Assembly: GCF_903645325.1 (NCBI RefSeq)
Contig: NZ_CAHJXQ010000001.1
Location: 496,001 to 560,000 of the forward strand
From: Microbacterium tenebrionis
GTDB lineage: Bacteria; Actinomycetota; Actinomycetes; Actinomycetales; Microbacteriaceae
Reading direction: 5' to 3'
Length of the DNA: 64,000 bases
Shown here: positions 1 through 6,911 of the stretch, one piece after another
Layout of the letters: the number at the start of each line of letters is the position of its first letter
Numbering within the stretch: position 1 is the first letter of the stretch
Notes under the pieces: generated by a model
Databases searched by the model: none
Told to the model about the DNA's origin: nothing
The model's input: the letters and a program-made list of their open reading frames with translations, nothing else
Made by a program: the position numbers and the translations under genes

Positions 1-1
1 C

Positions 2-133
2 CGCCGGGAGAAGGCCGACGCCTGCTGCCGGTTAGCGGAGGCCTCCCCGGCGCCGATCCACCCGGTCACGCGCCGACCCGTTTCGCGGGTCGCGGCCAGA
101 ACCGGGACTGCTGAAGAGCAGTCGGCCGAGTAG
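2..133 (+). other. possible 3' end of an upstream gene
   Basis: An open frame runs from the window edge to a TAG at 131-133. The 43 residues are Ala/Arg-rich and match nothing I recognise. A CGACCCG/CGGGTCG inverted repeat lies around 79-97. The TAG is also the first half of the -10-like hexamer of the next gene, so this may simply be non-coding promoter DNA. Confidence 0.2.
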
Positions 134-136
134 TCT
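131..136 (+). promoter_or_regulatory. -10-like hexamer TAGTCT, leaderless start
   Basis: TAGTCT lies 7 bases before the ATG at 144 with no Shine-Dalgarno sequence between, so transcription probably begins at or next to the start codon. Confidence 0.5.
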
Positions 137-143
137 GCACACC

Positions 144-440
144 ATGGGAACCCTCGAATACAACAGCTCCCGCCCGCCGATCAAGGTCGACGACGACACT
201 CTCGCCCACCTGAAGATCGTCATCGGGACGAAGCTCCGTCGCCACGAGAGCTTCATGATGACCTGGCTGCCCGAAGGAGAAGGCGATGGAGGGCGGATGA
301 CGATCTGGATGAATCCGAGCATCCCGTTGATCCTCTCCTTCGACGGCTCGACGATGCCGATGATCGATTCGAAGCGCGTCGAAGCGATGATGGAGAACCT
401 CAGTGCCCGCGGGGAGCTCGTGCTCGACCAGCTCTCGTGA
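144..440 (+). CDS. DUF7882-type conserved small protein
   Basis: This is a 98-residue soluble protein beginning MGTLEYNSSRPPIKVDDDTL and continuing with AHLKIVIGTKLRRHESF. That pattern (short beta start, then a helix with KLRR and an E-S-F turn) is typical of a small protein family present in several copies in Microbacteriaceae. Members are sometimes annotated as ATP-dependent DNA ligase without cause; no ligase motif is present here. Function is unknown. It stands alone, with a -10-like hexamer just upstream. Family assignment is from memory of the N-terminal pattern. Confidence 0.75.
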   Translation: MGTLEYNSSRPPIKVDDDTLAHLKIVIGTKLRRHESFMMTWLPEGEGDGGRMTIWMNPSIPLILSFDGSTMPMIDSKRVEAMMENLSARGELVLDQLS

Positions 441-497
441 ACAGGACGGCCGGTCCGCCGACTATCCTGGAGTGAGCATTCACAACAGGAGGCAGCC

Positions 498-710
498 GTG
501 ATTCTCAGCTTCATCATCTTCTTGGTCATGTTCGTCGGCGGGATCTGGGTGATGGGCATCTCGCACGGCGTGCCGATGGACTTCCAGGCGCTCACGTTCT
601 GCGCCGGCCTCGCCCTGGTCTGCCTGTCGATGGCGTGGATGATGCGCGAGGGTAAGAGCGGTGCCACCCGTCGCTCGAACAACTGGGACGGCGGCCCGGC
701 CGCCAACTGA
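498..710 (+). CDS. small two-helix membrane protein
   Basis: The 70-residue product has two hydrophobic stretches (about residues 2-21 and 30-47) and a polar C-terminal tail with Arg, Asn and Gly. It should sit in the cytoplasmic membrane with both ends on the same side. A GTG start is chosen because AGGAGG lies 5-10 bases upstream. Its TGA overlaps the ATG of the following aldo/keto reductase (TGATG), so the two are probably translationally coupled. I recognise no family. Confidence 0.7.
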   Translation: MILSFIIFLVMFVGGIWVMGISHGVPMDFQALTFCAGLALVCLSMAWMMREGKSGATRRSNNWDGGPAAN

Positions 711-1639
711 TGAAGTCCGTTCCCTTCGGACCCACGACGGTACCTGCGGTCATCGCGGGGATGATGCGCATCTCCGACAAGGATGACGTGCAGATCAGCG
801 AGCTGTATCGCACCGCACGTGACGCCGGGATCGACTTCTTCGACCACGCCGACATCTACGGCGGTGCCATGCACGCCTGCGAGCAGAGGTTCGGCGATGC
901 GCTGAAACTCAGCTCGTCTGAGCGGGCCGAGATCACCCTGCAGTCGAAGTGCGGCATCGTGCCGGATGCGGGCATGTTCGACTTCTCCTACGAGCACATC
1001 GTCGCGCAGGTCGACGGGTCCCTGCGGGCGCTCGGCACCGACTACCTCGACGTGCTGCTGCTGCACCGGCCGGACGCGCTCGTCGAACCCGATGAGGTCG
1101 CACGTGCATTCGACGAGCTCGAATCGTCGGGCAAGGTGCGCGCCTTCGGCGTCTCCAATCACACGCCGCGTCAGATCGACCTGCTGCGGACGGCCGTGCG
1201 GCAGCCGCTCATCGCCAACCAGGTGCAGCTGTCGATCACGCACGCTCCGATCATCACGCAGCCGATCGCGATGAACATGCTCGGCGAAGAGCAGAGCATC
1301 GTCCGCGACGGCGGAGGCATCGTCGAGTACTGCCGCATCAACGGCATCACCCTGCAGGCGTGGTCGCCGTTCCAGGCCGGTTTCTTCAGCGTCGTCTTCC
1401 TCGGCAACCCCGACTACCCGGACCTCAACGCGGTCATCGATCGGCTGGCCGCCCAGTACGGCGTGACGCCGATCGGCATCGCGACGGCGTGGATCACACG
1501 TCATCCGGCGAACATGCAGGTCGTGCTCGGCACCACTAGCCCGCAGCGCGTCGCGGATGCCGCGGCCGGTGCCGACATCGTCCTCACCCGCGCGGAGTGG
1601 TACGAGCTGTTCCGGGCCGCAGGGCATCTGCTGCCCTGA
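710..1639 (+). CDS. aldo/keto reductase (YdhF-like)
   Basis: The 309-residue protein has the AKR barrel tetrad: Asp and Tyr in DHADIYG (about residue 45), Lys in LQSKCG (about 81) and His in LLLHRPD (about 120). A GVSNHTP segment follows at about 145, and the cofactor-binding C-terminal part includes GTTSPQR. These enzymes reduce aldehydes or ketones with NADPH in the cytoplasm. The long insert around QPIAMNMLGEEQS resembles the E. coli YdhF branch. It is coupled by TGATG to the small membrane protein upstream. The substrate cannot be told from sequence. Confidence 0.9.
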   Translation: MKSVPFGPTTVPAVIAGMMRISDKDDVQISELYRTARDAGIDFFDHADIYGGAMHACEQRFGDALKLSSSERAEITLQSKCGIVPDAGMFDFSYEHIVAQVDGSLRALGTDYLDVLLLHRPDALVEPDEVARAFDELESSGKVRAFGVSNHTPRQIDLLRTAVRQPLIANQVQLSITHAPIITQPIAMNMLGEEQSIVRDGGGIVEYCRINGITLQAWSPFQAGFFSVVFLGNPDYPDLNAVIDRLAAQYGVTPIGIATAWITRHPANMQVVLGTTSPQRVADAAAGADIVLTRAEWYELFRAAGHLLP

Positions 1640-1663
1640 GCACGCGTCCCCGCACGCGCAGCG

Positions 1664-2284
1664 TCACCTCGAGCGGCGCTTCGCGAGCCGCGCTTCGAGG
1701 TTCGCCCTGACCGCGGGCCACTCCGGCTCGATGACGGAGTACTCGACGCTGTCGCGCAGGGCGCCGTTCCGGTACCGCGAGATCGCCCGCATGACGCCGT
1801 CCTGCTTGGCGCCGAGTCGCTCGATCGCCGCGCGCGACTGGAAGTTCACCCACTGCGTCGTCAAGCCCACCCGGTACACGCCGAGCGTCTCGAACGCGTG
1901 CCGCATGAGCAGCAGCTTCGACTCGGCGTTCGTCCCCGTGCCGTGGGCCGACGGACGATTCCACGTGTACCCGATGTGGAGCCGGGGCACGGATGCGTCG
2001 AGGTCGTAGTACGACGTCATCCCGATCACACGCCCCGCGGCGTCGAACGCCGTGAACGGCACCATTTCGCCGGCATCGCTCAGGGCGAGGCGTCGCTCGA
2101 TCTCATCCGCGACGCCGTCCGGGGCGGGCACCGAGGTGTACCAGGCCGTCTGCCACAGGTCGCCCTCGCTCACGGCATCCCTGAGGCCATCGGCGTGCGA
2201 GCGGTCCAGCGGGCGCAGCTCGACGAGAGCACCGGTGAGGACGACGGGCGAGGGGGAAGTCAGAAACGGCACCTGCTCATTCAA
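1664..2284 (-). CDS. GNAT-family N-acetyltransferase (RimJ/RimL-like)
   Basis: The 206-residue protein opens with LVELRPLDRSHADGL, the usual first strand and helix of RimJ/RimL-type acetyltransferases. It carries the acetyl-CoA loop around HGTGTNAESKLLL (about residues 113-125) followed by a YRVGLTTQWVNFQSRAAIERLGA block that matches motif B. The family moves an acetyl group from acetyl-CoA to N-terminal or small-molecule amines. It lies alone, convergent with the aldo/keto reductase and divergent from the next gene. Confidence 0.88.
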   Translation of the reverse strand: MNEQVPFLTSPSPVVLTGALVELRPLDRSHADGLRDAVSEGDLWQTAWYTSVPAPDGVADEIERRLALSDAGEMVPFTAFDAAGRVIGMTSYYDLDASVPRLHIGYTWNRPSAHGTGTNAESKLLLMRHAFETLGVYRVGLTTQWVNFQSRAAIERLGAKQDGVMRAISRYRNGALRDSVEYSVIEPEWPAVRANLEARLAKRRSR

Positions 2285-2296
2285 TCAGCCGTCGTC

Positions 2297-2302
2297 TACG
2301 CT
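2297..2302 (+). promoter_or_regulatory. -10-like hexamer TACGCT, leaderless start
   Basis: TACGCT ends 6 bases before the ATG at 2309, in the 24-base gap between divergent genes. There is no room for a ribosome-binding site. Confidence 0.55.
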
Positions 2303-2308
2303 GAGGGC

Positions 2309-2680
2309 ATGCCGTTCGTCTCGCTCCTCATCATCGCCGTGCTGATCGTCGCACTGATCGACATCATCACGCGTGACGAGTCGCAGGTGAAGCACCTGCC
2401 GAAGCTGGTCTGGATCCTCCTCGTCGTGCTGCTGCCGATGATCGGGAGCATCCTGTGGTTCCTGATCGGTCGCGAGTACGGCGAAGGCGGAGTCTCGCTG
2501 CCCCGGATGCCGCGCCGCGACGCGCGCACCCAGGCGCCGCCTGCCCCGCAGTACGCGCCGCCGGCCGCAGACACCCGCACCACCGAGCAGCAGATCGCCG
2601 ATCTCGACCGCGAGATCGAGGAATGGCGCCTCCGCGAGGAGATCGCCAAGCGGCGGCACGACGAGGGCGACGCATCCTGA
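2309..2680 (+). CDS. PLDc_N-type membrane protein
   Basis: This is a 123-residue membrane protein. Two transmembrane helices (about residues 2-20 and 31-52) surround the segment DEBSQVKHLPK-like loop and end in WFLIGREYG, the hallmark of the phospholipase D N-terminal-like (PLDc_N) domain found without a nuclease domain in many actinobacteria. The C-terminal half is Pro/Arg-rich and ends in a charged helix (about 90-120) that may be coiled coil. The ATG at 2309 is preferred over longer in-frame starts because homology begins there and a -10-like hexamer precedes it. Confidence 0.82.
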   Translation: MPFVSLLIIAVLIVALIDIITRDESQVKHLPKLVWILLVVLLPMIGSILWFLIGREYGEGGVSLPRMPRRDARTQAPPAPQYAPPAADTRTTEQQIADLDREIEEWRLREEIAKRRHDEGDAS

Positions 2681-3672
2681 GCAAGCCGAAGCGCGCCGTC
2701 CTGGGCGGCGGATCGGGCTTCCTCGGCAGGGTGCTCGCGAGTGCCCTCGAAGCGGACGGGTACGAGGTCCGTGTGATCGGCCGGTCGGGTCCTGATGCGA
2801 CCTGGGACGACCCGGCATCCGTTCTGCGCGTCGTCGACGGCGCCGACCTCGTCATCGGGCTCGCGGGGCGGATCGTCGACTGCCGATACGACGACGTCAA
2901 TCGCGACGAGATCCTGCGATCGCGCATCGACACGACCCGGATGCTCGGCGAGGCGATCGCCCGCTCGGAGCATCCGCCGGCCGTGTGGCTGAACTCGAGC
3001 AGCGCGACCGTGTACCGCTACGCGCTCGACCGGGCGCAGACCGAGGCCGACACCGACTTCGACACGGGGTTCTCTCCCGACGTCGCTCTGGCCTGGGAGG
3101 AGGAGCTGTTCCGCCTCGAGCTCCCGAAGACGCGCCGCGTCGCGATGCGCATCACGATCGTCCTGGGCGATGGGCCGGCGACGACCATGCTGTTCCGCCT
3201 CGCCCGGCTCGGGCTCGGCGGGCCGCAGATCGACGGCTGGTGGTTCCCCCACAACCGCTACCGCGGCATCGGACCGCACCCGACCGAGCGGCGCAGACCG
3301 CTGTGGGTGCGCTCGAAGGGGCGGCAGAAGTTCAGCTGGATCCACATCGACGACCTCGTCGGCGCGATCCGCTTCCTCCGGGACACCCCGACGATCGCGG
3401 GGCCCGTCAACCTGTCGGCGCCGACGCAGAGCGACAACCGGTCACTGATGGCGACGCTGCGCCGCATCGTGCGGATGCCGCTGGGCATGCCGGCGTGGCG
3501 GTTCATGCTGGAGCCCGCCATGTGGGTGCTGCGCACCGAACCAGAGCTCGTTCTCAAGAGCAGGTGGGTCGCGCCGCAGGTGCTGCTCGACGCCGGCTAC
3601 CGCTTCGCGCACTCCGAGCTCGAACCGGCGCTGCGCGACATCCACCGCAGGATCAGCGGTCGCGGAGCCTGA
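2677..3672 (+). CDS. TIGR01777-type NAD-dependent epimerase/dehydratase family protein
   Basis: The protein has the Rossmann loop GGGSGFLG near its start and the strand-loop LVIGLAGRIVDCRY typical of the TIGR01777/DUF1731 group (E. coli YfcH). WLNSSSATVYRYALD supplies the Ser/Tyr region, and a C-terminal DUF1731-like part includes NLSAPTQSDN. It is about 331 residues if it begins at CTG 2677 (CTGAGC), which overlaps the upstream stop as CTGA. The nearest ATG in frame is 2623, which would put 18 unrelated residues first and overlap the upstream gene by 58 bases. The role of the family is not established. Confidence 0.82.
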   Translation: MSKPKRAVLGGGSGFLGRVLASALEADGYEVRVIGRSGPDATWDDPASVLRVVDGADLVIGLAGRIVDCRYDDVNRDEILRSRIDTTRMLGEAIARSEHPPAVWLNSSSATVYRYALDRAQTEADTDFDTGFSPDVALAWEEELFRLELPKTRRVAMRITIVLGDGPATTMLFRLARLGLGGPQIDGWWFPHNRYRGIGPHPTERRRPLWVRSKGRQKFSWIHIDDLVGAIRFLRDTPTIAGPVNLSAPTQSDNRSLMATLRRIVRMPLGMPAWRFMLEPAMWVLRTEPELVLKSRWVAPQVLLDAGYRFAHSELEPALRDIHRRISGRGA

Positions 3673-4591
3673 CCAGCCGTTCGTGACCGGTCTCCTCGAG
3701 CTCCGCGATCTGCTCGCGGGACTTCAGGAAGTCCGAGAACGACCGGTACCCGAGCCCCTTCTCACTGAACGACGGATCCATGCGGCGCATGTGCGTCTTC
3801 ACGGCCGAGCTGTGCAGCCACTCGTCGGCATCGGCCTTGTCGTGACCCAGGCGCAGGGCGCGCTGCAGCAGCGCGGTCGCCTCGTCCTGGTCGCTGAGCT
3901 GCGTTGTCTCGGCATCCTGCTCGACCGGCTTCTTCTTGGCCCTGTTCCGGCTTGTGGCTCTGGTCTTGGCCGGCGTCTCGTCCTCGGCTTCAGCAGGGAC
4001 CGGTGCGGCCTTCTTCTGAGCCGGTCGCGACACTCCCGGCAGCGAGTCGTAGGACTCGAACTCGTCGCAGGCCGCCGCGAGCGACTTCGCCGTGGACCCC
4101 GCGACACCCACGCCGATCACGTAGCGCCCGAGCCGCTTGCAGCGCTGCGCGAGCGGGACGTAGTCGCTGTCGCCCGCGACGAGCACGACGTGGGTGAGGT
4201 CGGAGAGGCGGAACATGTCCTCCACGGCATCCACCGCCAGTCGGATGTCTGCACCGTTCTTCGCGTAGGCGGCGGCGGGAAAGAGCTGCACCAGGTCGAC
4301 GGCGCGCGCGACGAGCTGCGAGCGGTACTCGGCGTTCACCGGCGATGACCAGTCCGCGTACGCGCGGGTCAGCACGAGAGTGCCGAAGGATGCCGCGTAG
4401 TCGATGATGGCGCCGACCTCGATCATCGCCTCCTTCAGACGCTCGACGACCTCGGGGTCGTTCGGGTTCTCGGCGATGCGCTGGCGATCCTTGCTGTACG
4501 CGTTCCGGCCGTGCACCCGGTCGAACCACGAGATGACGATGTTGTCGAAGTCGAGGTAGACCGCGACGCGCGGGTCCTGGGGGTCAGCCAT
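3653..4591 (-). CDS. NYN-domain RNase with C-terminal LOTUS (OST-HTH) domain
   Basis: The 312-residue protein begins VAVYLDFDNIVIS, giving the first catalytic Asp of the NYN (PIN-like, LabA) fold. GADIRLAVDAVEDM (about residues 100-113) and VVLVAGDSDYVPLA (about 124) supply the other metal-binding Asp residues. A linker rich in Ala, Pro, Lys and Thr (about 165-225) leads to a LOTUS/OST-HTH domain (ATALLQRAL to KGLGYRSFSDFLK), a fold that binds RNA. The protein is therefore likely a cytoplasmic RNA endonuclease. Its start overlaps the end of the Gfo/Idh gene by 8 bases, so the two are probably co-translated. The target is unknown. Confidence 0.88.
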   Translation of the reverse strand: MADPQDPRVAVYLDFDNIVISWFDRVHGRNAYSKDRQRIAENPNDPEVVERLKEAMIEVGAIIDYAASFGTLVLTRAYADWSSPVNAEYRSQLVARAVDLVQLFPAAAYAKNGADIRLAVDAVEDMFRLSDLTHVVLVAGDSDYVPLAQRCKRLGRYVIGVGVAGSTAKSLAAACDEFESYDSLPGVSRPAQKKAAPVPAEAEDETPAKTRATSRNRAKKKPVEQDAETTQLSDQDEATALLQRALRLGHDKADADEWLHSSAVKTHMRRMDPSFSEKGLGYRSFSDFLKSREQIAELEETGHERLVRLRDR

Positions 4592-5579
4592 CGGTGCGCT
4601 CCTCGCTCGGGTACCGGACGCCGATCTGCGCCCGGATTTCATCCAGCGTTCCCATGATGGCCACGCTCTCGGCGATGGGCAAGACATCGCCCTCCAAGAT
4701 GCCGTCTCGCACGAGCCGCTCGGCGGCGAGAGCCTGGAACTGCATGCCGCGCCCGTCGACCTCGGACGCGTAGCTCTCGCGCACCTCGCCGTCCGGCGCG
4801 ATGACGCGGAACGTGGTCGGCGCGTACCAGACGCGGTCGATCTCGATCCGCGCCTCGGTGCCGACGATCGACGCCGAGGTGGCGCCTGCGGCACGCGACG
4901 ACGACAGAGTCGTGGAGAGAGCGCCGCCGGCATGCGTCATGATCGTGGCGACCTCGGTGTCGGCTCCGGTCTCGCCGAGCCGGCCGGATGCCGTGACGGT
5001 CTCGGGCGCGCCCAGGACGTCCCAGACGAACGAGACGGGGTAGATGCCGAGGTCGAGCAGAGCTCCGCCTCCCAGTTCGAGGGCGTTCAGCCGGTGTGCC
5101 GGGTCCGAGGGGAGCAGCTGGGTGTGATCCGCCGTCACCGCACGGATCTCGCCCAGGGTGCCGTCGGCGATGATCTCGCGGATGCGGACCATATGCGGCA
5201 GGTATCGCGTCCACATCGCCTCCATGACGAGGAGCCCTCGCTCGGCGGCGATCCGCTGCAGGTCCGCGGCCTCCGCCCGGTTGAGGGTGAACGGCTTCTC
5301 CACGAGCACGTGCTTGCCGTTCTCGAGTGCCAGGCGTGCGGTGGCGTGATGCATCGGATGCGGTGTCGACACGTACACGATGTCGACGCCCGGGTCGGTC
5401 ACGAGCGCCTCATACGACGCGTGCGCAGCCTCGATGCCGAATTCCGCGGCGAACGCGTCGGCCGATGCTTGCGAGCGCGAACCCACCGCGACGAGGTCGA
5501 GTCCTGCGGTGCGCAGGTCGGAGGCGAAGGCGTGGGCGATGCCGCCCGTGGCGAGGATTCCCCAGCGCAGTCCAGTCAT
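4584..5579 (-). CDS. Gfo/Idh/MocA-family oxidoreductase
   Basis: The 331-residue protein has the N-terminal Rossmann site WGILATGGIAHAF, the strand VDIVYVSTPHPMH (about residues 69-81) and the family's EKPF motif (KHVLVEKPFTLN, about 95). The C-terminal GFO_IDH_MocA sheet domain contains GGGALLDLGIYPVSF. Members oxidise or reduce sugars and cyclitols with NAD(P). The ATG overlaps the stop of a monooxygenase remnant as ATGA, so this gene was once the second member of a longer operon. The substrate is not predictable. Confidence 0.9.
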   Translation of the reverse strand: MTGLRWGILATGGIAHAFASDLRTAGLDLVAVGSRSQASADAFAAEFGIEAAHASYEALVTDPGVDIVYVSTPHPMHHATARLALENGKHVLVEKPFTLNRAEAADLQRIAAERGLLVMEAMWTRYLPHMVRIREIIADGTLGEIRAVTADHTQLLPSDPAHRLNALELGGGALLDLGIYPVSFVWDVLGAPETVTASGRLGETGADTEVATIMTHAGGALSTTLSSSRAAGATSASIVGTEARIEIDRVWYAPTTFRVIAPDGEVRESYASEVDGRGMQFQALAAERLVRDGILEGDVLPIAESVAIMGTLDEIRAQIGVRYPSEERTDG

Positions 5580-5690
5580 CCTCTCAGCGTAGCGAGTGCT
5601 CTCTGCTCGATGAGCGGGAAGACCTGCTCGGCGATGCGTTCGAGCTCCTCGTCCAGAGGCGAGGACTGGATCAGCAGCAGCGTGATTCCG
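5576..5690 (-). pseudogene. 3' remnant of a luciferase-like (LLM) flavin monooxygenase gene
   Basis: On the minus strand the last about 38 codons read GITLLLIQSSPLDEELERI then AEQVFPLIEQRAL, which is the usual C-terminal strand-helix of flavin-dependent LLM monooxygenases. The rest of the gene is missing: upstream of GIT the frame runs into DNA antisense to another monooxygenase tail. The stop overlaps the Gfo/Idh start (ATGA), showing a former coupling. Recognition rests on family pattern, not a search. Confidence 0.6.
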
Positions 5691-5836
5691 GCTACTACGA
5701 CCTGGGCGTCACGCGGTTCCTGATCCGCGGCTTCGATCCGCTGAGCGACGTGCGCGACTGGGGCGAGGAGCTCGTGCCGCTGCTGCGCGAAGGCGCACGG
5801 CGCCGGGACGAGGCAGGGCAGGAGCAGGTCGCCTGA
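5688..5836 (+). pseudogene. 3' remnant of an SsuD-like flavin monooxygenase gene
   Basis: On the plus strand the last about 49 codons read YYDLGVTRFLIRGFDPL then SDVRDWGEELVPLLREGA, the C-terminus of SsuD-type sulfonate monooxygenases. There is no start codon or N-terminal domain; upstream the frame reads into the antisense of the other remnant. The TGA at 5834-5836 lies 29 bases before the LysR gene, so this gene once preceded that regulator. Confidence 0.65.
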
Positions 5837-5853
5837 CCTGTCCGTCACTGGGA

Positions 5854-5859
5854 TAGCTT
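5854..5859 (+). promoter_or_regulatory. -10-like hexamer TAGCTT, leaderless start of the LysR gene
   Basis: TAGCTT ends 6 bases before the GTG at 5866, with no Shine-Dalgarno sequence. Confidence 0.5.
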
Positions 5860-5865
5860 GGGTCT

Positions 5866-6819
5866 GTGGCGGGCGAGAGGATCGGGGCGACCAGCGGGAT
5901 CACCCTTCAGCAGCTGAGGTATTTCGTCGAGGTCGCAGCCGAAGGATCCATCAGCGCCGCCGCGGACCTGCTCTACGTGTCGCAGCCGACGATGTCCGGC
6001 GCCATAAAAGATCTCGAGCAGCGGGTCGGTTGCACGCTGCTGATCCGTTCGGCACGCGGTGTGAGCCTCACCGTGGACGGCACCGAGTTCCTCGGCTACG
6101 CGCGCCAGGTGGTCGAGCAGGCCGGCCTTCTCGAGCAGCGCTATTTCGGGGGCCAGCCGTCGCGGAGGATGCTCGCCGTGTCGACGCAGCACTATTCGTT
6201 CGTCGTCGAGGCGTTCGTGCGGATGGTGAGGGGCGCGGATGCGGCGGAGTACGCGTTCGCCCTCCGCGAGACCCGCACCTGGGACATCATCGAAGACGTC
6301 CGCACGTTCCGCAGCGAGCTGGGCGTCCTGTACCGGAACGACTTCAACCACAAGGTCATCGACAAACTGCTCCGGGATTCCGGACTCGGTTTCACTCCGC
6401 TGTTCCTCGCCACCCCGCACATCTTCATCGCCCGGTCGAACCCGCTCGCCGACCGCGAGCGCGTAACCCTTGACGACCTCGATGGTCTGCCGCGGCTCAC
6501 CTTCGACCAGGGGGCGAACAACTCGTTCTACTTCGCCGAGGAGATCCTCTCCACACGCTCGTCGACGCAGGACATCCGCGTCAGCGACCGGGCCACGATC
6601 TTCAACCTCATGATCGGTCTGGGCGGCTACACGATCTCCACGGGCATCATCTCCGACGATTTCGATCCGTCGATCGTCGCCGTCCCGCTCGACGTCGACG
6701 AGCGCATCGAGGTCGGTTGGATCGGGCAGTCCGGCATCCCGCTCACCGAGCAGGCGCTACGTTTCGTCGCAGAGATGCGCGATGTCGTGTCGGGATACGG
6801 CGTCGAAACCCTGTCGTAG
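5866..6819 (+). CDS. LysR-family transcriptional regulator
   Basis: The 317-residue protein has the LysR winged helix-turn-helix near the N-terminus (ITLQQLRYFVEVAAEGSIS then AAADLLYVSQPTMSGAIKDLE, residues about 12-52). The substrate-binding core follows from about residue 100. It directly precedes mesX-mesD on the same strand and follows the tail of a sulfonate-type monooxygenase, so sulfur or methionine status is the likely signal. An imperfect inverted repeat between it and mesX may be its site. The start GTG sits behind a leaderless-type -10. Confidence 0.9.
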   Translation: MAGERIGATSGITLQQLRYFVEVAAEGSISAAADLLYVSQPTMSGAIKDLEQRVGCTLLIRSARGVSLTVDGTEFLGYARQVVEQAGLLEQRYFGGQPSRRMLAVSTQHYSFVVEAFVRMVRGADAAEYAFALRETRTWDIIEDVRTFRSELGVLYRNDFNHKVIDKLLRDSGLGFTPLFLATPHIFIARSNPLADRERVTLDDLDGLPRLTFDQGANNSFYFAEEILSTRSSTQDIRVSDRATIFNLMIGLGGYTISTGIISDDFDPSIVAVPLDVDERIEVGWIGQSGIPLTEQALRFVAEMRDVVSGYGVETLS

Positions 6820-6848
6820 TGCGGCATTCGGGGGTATAGGGAAAGCCG

Positions 6849-6873
6849 ATCGCAGGGCATCGCGACCCTCGAT
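6849..6873 (+). promoter_or_regulatory. inverted repeat upstream of mesX, candidate LysR operator
   Basis: ATCGCAGGG, seven bases, then CCCTCGAT forms a near-perfect dyad about 25 bases before the proposed mesX -10 hexamer TACGCT (6898-6903). LysR-type regulators bind such dyads just upstream of target promoters. That this regulator binds here is inference. Confidence 0.4.
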
Positions 6874-6897
6874 GGAGCTATCGCTGTTCGGTGTGCA

Positions 6898-6903
6898 TAC
6901 GCT
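6898..6903 (+). promoter_or_regulatory. -10-like hexamer TACGCT of mesX
   Basis: TACGCT ends 8 bases before the ATG at 6912 and no ribosome-binding site is visible, so the mesX-mesD transcript may be leaderless or nearly so. Confidence 0.4.
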
Positions 6904-6911
6904 GACGAACC

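Noticed and set aside
32..1627. A 531-codon minus-strand frame across the first genes
   Set aside because: The plus strand carries an intact aldo/keto reductase with catalytic residues and a coupled start; the minus frame is compositional.
5576..5848. A complete 90-residue protein on the minus strand
   Set aside because: Only its last 38 residues look like protein family sequence; the first part is antisense to another monooxygenase tail, so it is a fused remnant.
6820..6911. Riboswitch upstream of mesX
   Set aside because: Only 92 bases, with a single dyad and a -10 hexamer close to the start codon; an operator is the simpler reading.
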